From positions 1 through 64,000 of the forward strand of contig JAKSKV010000006.1 of NCBI GenBank assembly GCA_024401555.1: 64,000 bases of DNA, given 5' to 3'. Below the pieces are notes generated by a model. The model did not search any database. It saw only the letters and a list, made by a program, of their open reading frames with translations, and was not told the DNA's origin. This document shows, piece after piece, positions 62,083 through 64,000 of this stretch. Numbering within the stretch: position 1 is the stretch's first letter; the number at the start of each line of letters is the position of its first letter. This stretch comes from Paludibacteraceae bacterium (GTDB taxonomy: Bacteria; Bacteroidota; Bacteroidia; Bacteroidales; Paludibacteraceae). The position numbers were made by a program, and so were the translations under genes.

Positions 62083-63309
62083 TTATTTCTTTCCGTACTC
62101 CAATTTTATGGTAGAGTGGAGTTTGGCGGGGAGGTCGCATCTGATTGTAGGGGTTGTGCGGATCACCTCTTTCGAGCTTCTCAGTTCGTCGCCGGAGTAG
62201 TAAAGCCGTGCGGAATTGATCTCCACGACACCTGTCTTGGAAAGGACGAAGCCAAATGCGATATAAGATTTATCGGCTTGGTAATCGTTACGGAATACCA
62301 GCTGGTTGTTGACATAGTAGAAGAGTTCCCCCTTGCGTCTGGCAATGGCGATCGTGTTGAATTGGCCACGCTTGTAGCATCCTGTTTGCGTGATTTGGGC
62401 GATGGGAATGCCGCAGTTGGAGTTGACCAGGAAAAACATATCGCCTTCTTGGCTTGGAAAGATGTCGAGATAGTTGGCACCATCGTTGACCGGGCGCTCC
62501 CTTGTACGCTCTTTGAATTGGAATATTCCGTCGTTGTCGTAATCGTAGAAAGCCATTGGCCCAACCGGACTCATCTCGCTTGTGGGGTTATATTTCATTG
62601 AGGTCTCAAAGTAGAAATCCTCTTTGATGCGCAGGTTGTTGAAGAAGTAGATCATTCCGTAGGATCTCCCTTTGGCGGTGATGATATAGGTGTTTCCGCT
62701 GATCTGGTACGTATAGTTTTCGTCCTCGTCTATGAAGTCTTTGGAGAGGTCCGTCTCGGCGATCAATACCCCTTTCTCTCCGTCGAATTGTTGTGGTTGA
62801 CTCCAATCAGGTGCGGGCGTCTGAATATTGAAGAGCTCGTTGATGTAATACTCTTTGCGGTATCCGTTGAAATTGACGGACCAGTCGCGTCCTGGCACTT
62901 GGTCGCCGCCACACATAATGCTCTTCCACTCCGAATTGGGGAGGAGCGAGTTGTCGTGTTTGCGGTTCAGCAAGCCGTGTCCCAGTTCGTGGAATACCAC
63001 ATTCTGGCGCAAATTCTCTTGATCCTCGTATTGGGTGGTCTCTTGCCAATAGTCGGGGTCGATCTGGACCAGAAGCGGATCGACATAGGTGCATAGTCCG
63101 ATGGTGGGCGACTGCAGTTTGTGAAACTCCAAGATGAGACCGTCACGCTCCACGTTCAGGTTAACGCCTCTTTTCCTTCCCTCTTCGAGAAACATCTGTA
63201 GGTAGGGGTCCAATGTCTGGTCCACATCGTATCGCTTGAAATCATCCTTCTTGCAGGAAGAGAGGGCGACAATGGCTAAGAGAATGGCTATGATGCTTAT
63301 GTTTTTCAT
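62083..63309 (-). CDS. Zinc-metallopeptidase-like lipoprotein
   Basis: 408 aa. Lipobox ALSSC (Cys19). The sequence VVFHELGHGLLNRKHD (102-119) has HExxH at 107-111 and a further His at 118, a spacing of six residues to the third His, one more than the metzincin HExxHxxGxxH. A Met-turn-like SIMCGGD follows. Residues about 190-385 form a beta-sandwich of LamG/concanavalin type (NTYIITAKGRSYGMIYFFNNLRIKEDFYFETSM). An exported peptidase is likely; substrate unknown. Confidence 0.72.
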   Translation of the reverse strand: MKNISIIAILLAIVALSSCKKDDFKRYDVDQTLDPYLQMFLEEGRKRGVNLNVERDGLILEFHKLQSPTIGLCTYVDPLLVQIDPDYWQETTQYEDQENLRQNVVFHELGHGLLNRKHDNSLLPNSEWKSIMCGGDQVPGRDWSVNFNGYRKEYYINELFNIQTPAPDWSQPQQFDGEKGVLIAETDLSKDFIDEDENYTYQISGNTYIITAKGRSYGMIYFFNNLRIKEDFYFETSMKYNPTSEMSPVGPMAFYDYDNDGIFQFKERTRERPVNDGANYLDIFPSQEGDMFFLVNSNCGIPIAQITQTGCYKRGQFNTIAIARRKGELFYYVNNQLVFRNDYQADKSYIAFGFVLSKTGVVEINSARLYYSGDELRSSKEVIRTTPTIRCDLPAKLHSTIKLEYGKK

Positions 63310-63327
63310 CTTCTATTTACCGCAAAT

Positions 63328-63360
63328 AAAAAAACGGCAGACACTTTCGTACCCACCGTT
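63328..63360 (-). terminator. Possible terminator after tRNA-Thr
   Basis: AACGG (63333-63337) and CCGTT (63356-63360) frame an imperfect stem, and on the minus strand a T7 run follows (A tract at 63328-63334). Stem is short, so this is tentative. Confidence 0.45.
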
Positions 63361-63370
63361 CTATCGTTTG

Positions 63371-63443
<73 letters not shown>

Positions 63444-63453
63444 AATTGCAGTG

Positions 63454-63461
63454 CAAATTTA
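63454..63461 (-). promoter_or_regulatory. -7 box for tRNA-Thr
   Basis: TAAATTTG on the minus strand, 10 nt ahead of the mature tRNA 5' end. The -33 position has no clear TTG. Confidence 0.5.
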
Positions 63462-63526
63462 ATCAAAATATTGATTTGGAAAATAGATAGGAGAAAAAAT
63501 GTGGAGGATATGTTTCGGTTTGTCGG

Positions 63527-64000
63527 CTACTCCTCCTCAATTTCCTCTTTCTCTATGAAACGAAGGCGCTCCACCTTCTCCAATCTGCTCCGCATCTTCT
63601 CCTCATCCCTTTTGCGGATGGAGAGCTTCATGATGCAGTCGTTATCGAACTGCTGGTTGACGATGGTGGCGTTCTCCTCCTTGACAATGCGCATCACATC
63701 GTTGAGGAATGGGTATTCGAAGAGGATCTCACAGCGTGATTCTAAAATCTTCTCCACCACCTCGTTCTGTTCCAGAGCATCCATACTGGCCTCCCGATAG
63801 GCGTTGATCAGTCCGCTGGTACCCAATTTGGTGCCACCGAAATAGCGTACCACCACCATGAGGACATTGGTGATTCCCTTGGAAACCAAGGCGCCCAACA
63901 TCGGTTTGCCCGCTGTACCCGAAGGTTCACCGTCATCGTTGGCGCGGGTATATTCCCCCTTCTCGCCCAAGATGTAAGCGAAGCAGACGTGTCTGGCGTC
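63527..64000 (-). CDS. YigZ/IMPACT-family protein, partial (5' end outside window)
   Basis: 158 codons visible; the frame stays open to the right edge, giving DARHVCFAYILGEKGEYTR ahead of a TTG that could be mistaken for a start. NDDGEPSGTAGKPML and VVVRYFGGTKLGTSGLINAY are the family signature of YigZ/IMPACT, a UPF0029 domain often linked to translation control. The C-terminal ferredoxin-like DUF1949 domain follows. Full family members have about 200 residues, so roughly 45 N-terminal residues lie beyond 64000. Confidence 0.92.
   Translation of the reverse strand, partial: DARHVCFAYILGEKGEYTRANDDGEPSGTAGKPMLGALVSKGITNVLMVVVRYFGGTKLGTSGLINAYREASMDALEQNEVVEKILESRCEILFEYPFLNDVMRIVKEENATIVNQQFDNDCIMKLSIRKRDEEKMRSRLEKVERLRFIEKEEIEEE

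Overview
The window looks like a chromosomal segment of a Bacteroidota member, most likely order Bacteroidales. Four things point there: repeated -33/-7 promoters of the TTG-N20-TAnnTTTG type with no consistent Shine-Dalgarno sequences, two secreted enzymes with type IX secretion (T9SS) C-terminal sorting domains plus a PorT-like protein, family-restricted proteins (DUF6242, DUF6427, PCMD, a Rieske-like lipoprotein), and a tmRNA tag GENNFALAA close to those known from the phylum. The polysaccharide enzymes (a PL11-type rhamnogalacturonan lyase and a GH5 cellulase) suggest a plant-fibre or gut/rumen habitat. Genus cannot be named from sequence reading alone.

Layout. 0.1-3.6 kb: PHP phosphoesterase, an arginase-like protein, a Rieske-like lipoprotein and an EamA transporter. 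3.6-14.1 kb: a nine-gene minus-strand run with gaps under 50 nt (DUF2723 glycosyltransferase, polysaccharide deacetylase, purD, DUF6427, YqaA-like, DUF6242, PfkB kinase, pyrE, SRPBCC) closed by a terminator at 3644-3665; glnS lies upstream. 16.0-19.7 kb: leucine-rich-repeat protein and T9SS-dependent PL11 lyase. 19.8-23.8 kb: a three-gene cassette of unknown function (DUF805 membrane protein, a secreted coiled-coil protein, a lipoprotein) bracketed by directly repeated 72-bp and 64-bp elements. 23.8-33.4 kb: M13 metallopeptidase, then purH and the cell-shape cluster mreB-mreC-mreD-mrdA-rodA. 33.5-37.9 kb: T9SS GH5 cellulase, PorT, an outer-membrane barrel and a PCMD lipoprotein.

37.9-48.4 kb is the accessory region. 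It holds a possible PD-(D/E)XK protein, a VWA-like/coiled-coil protein with a degenerate MIDAS, two tandem RhuM-PLD genes (the second with an in-frame deletion), a 48-aa/177-aa overlapping gene pair with its own promoter, a small secreted peptide, an AT-rich McrB-like AAA+ / DUF2357 PD-(D/E)XK nuclease operon, and a BRO-N/DinD-like gene. It ends at the 3' end of the tmRNA gene ssrA, a classic island integration site. This is the best candidate for an unusual defence system.

48.4-64.0 kb is core: ssrA; ftsY-rimO-TerB (minus); a plus-strand run of a 1011-aa TPR protein, an outer-membrane barrel, djlA-like TerB/DnaJ, and clpS-clpA-aat, which together form an N-degron pathway operon; then a membrane protein, a zinc-metallopeptidase lipoprotein, tRNA-Thr(CGT), and a yigZ/IMPACT gene running off the right edge. 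No CRISPR array, transposase or integrase was seen.
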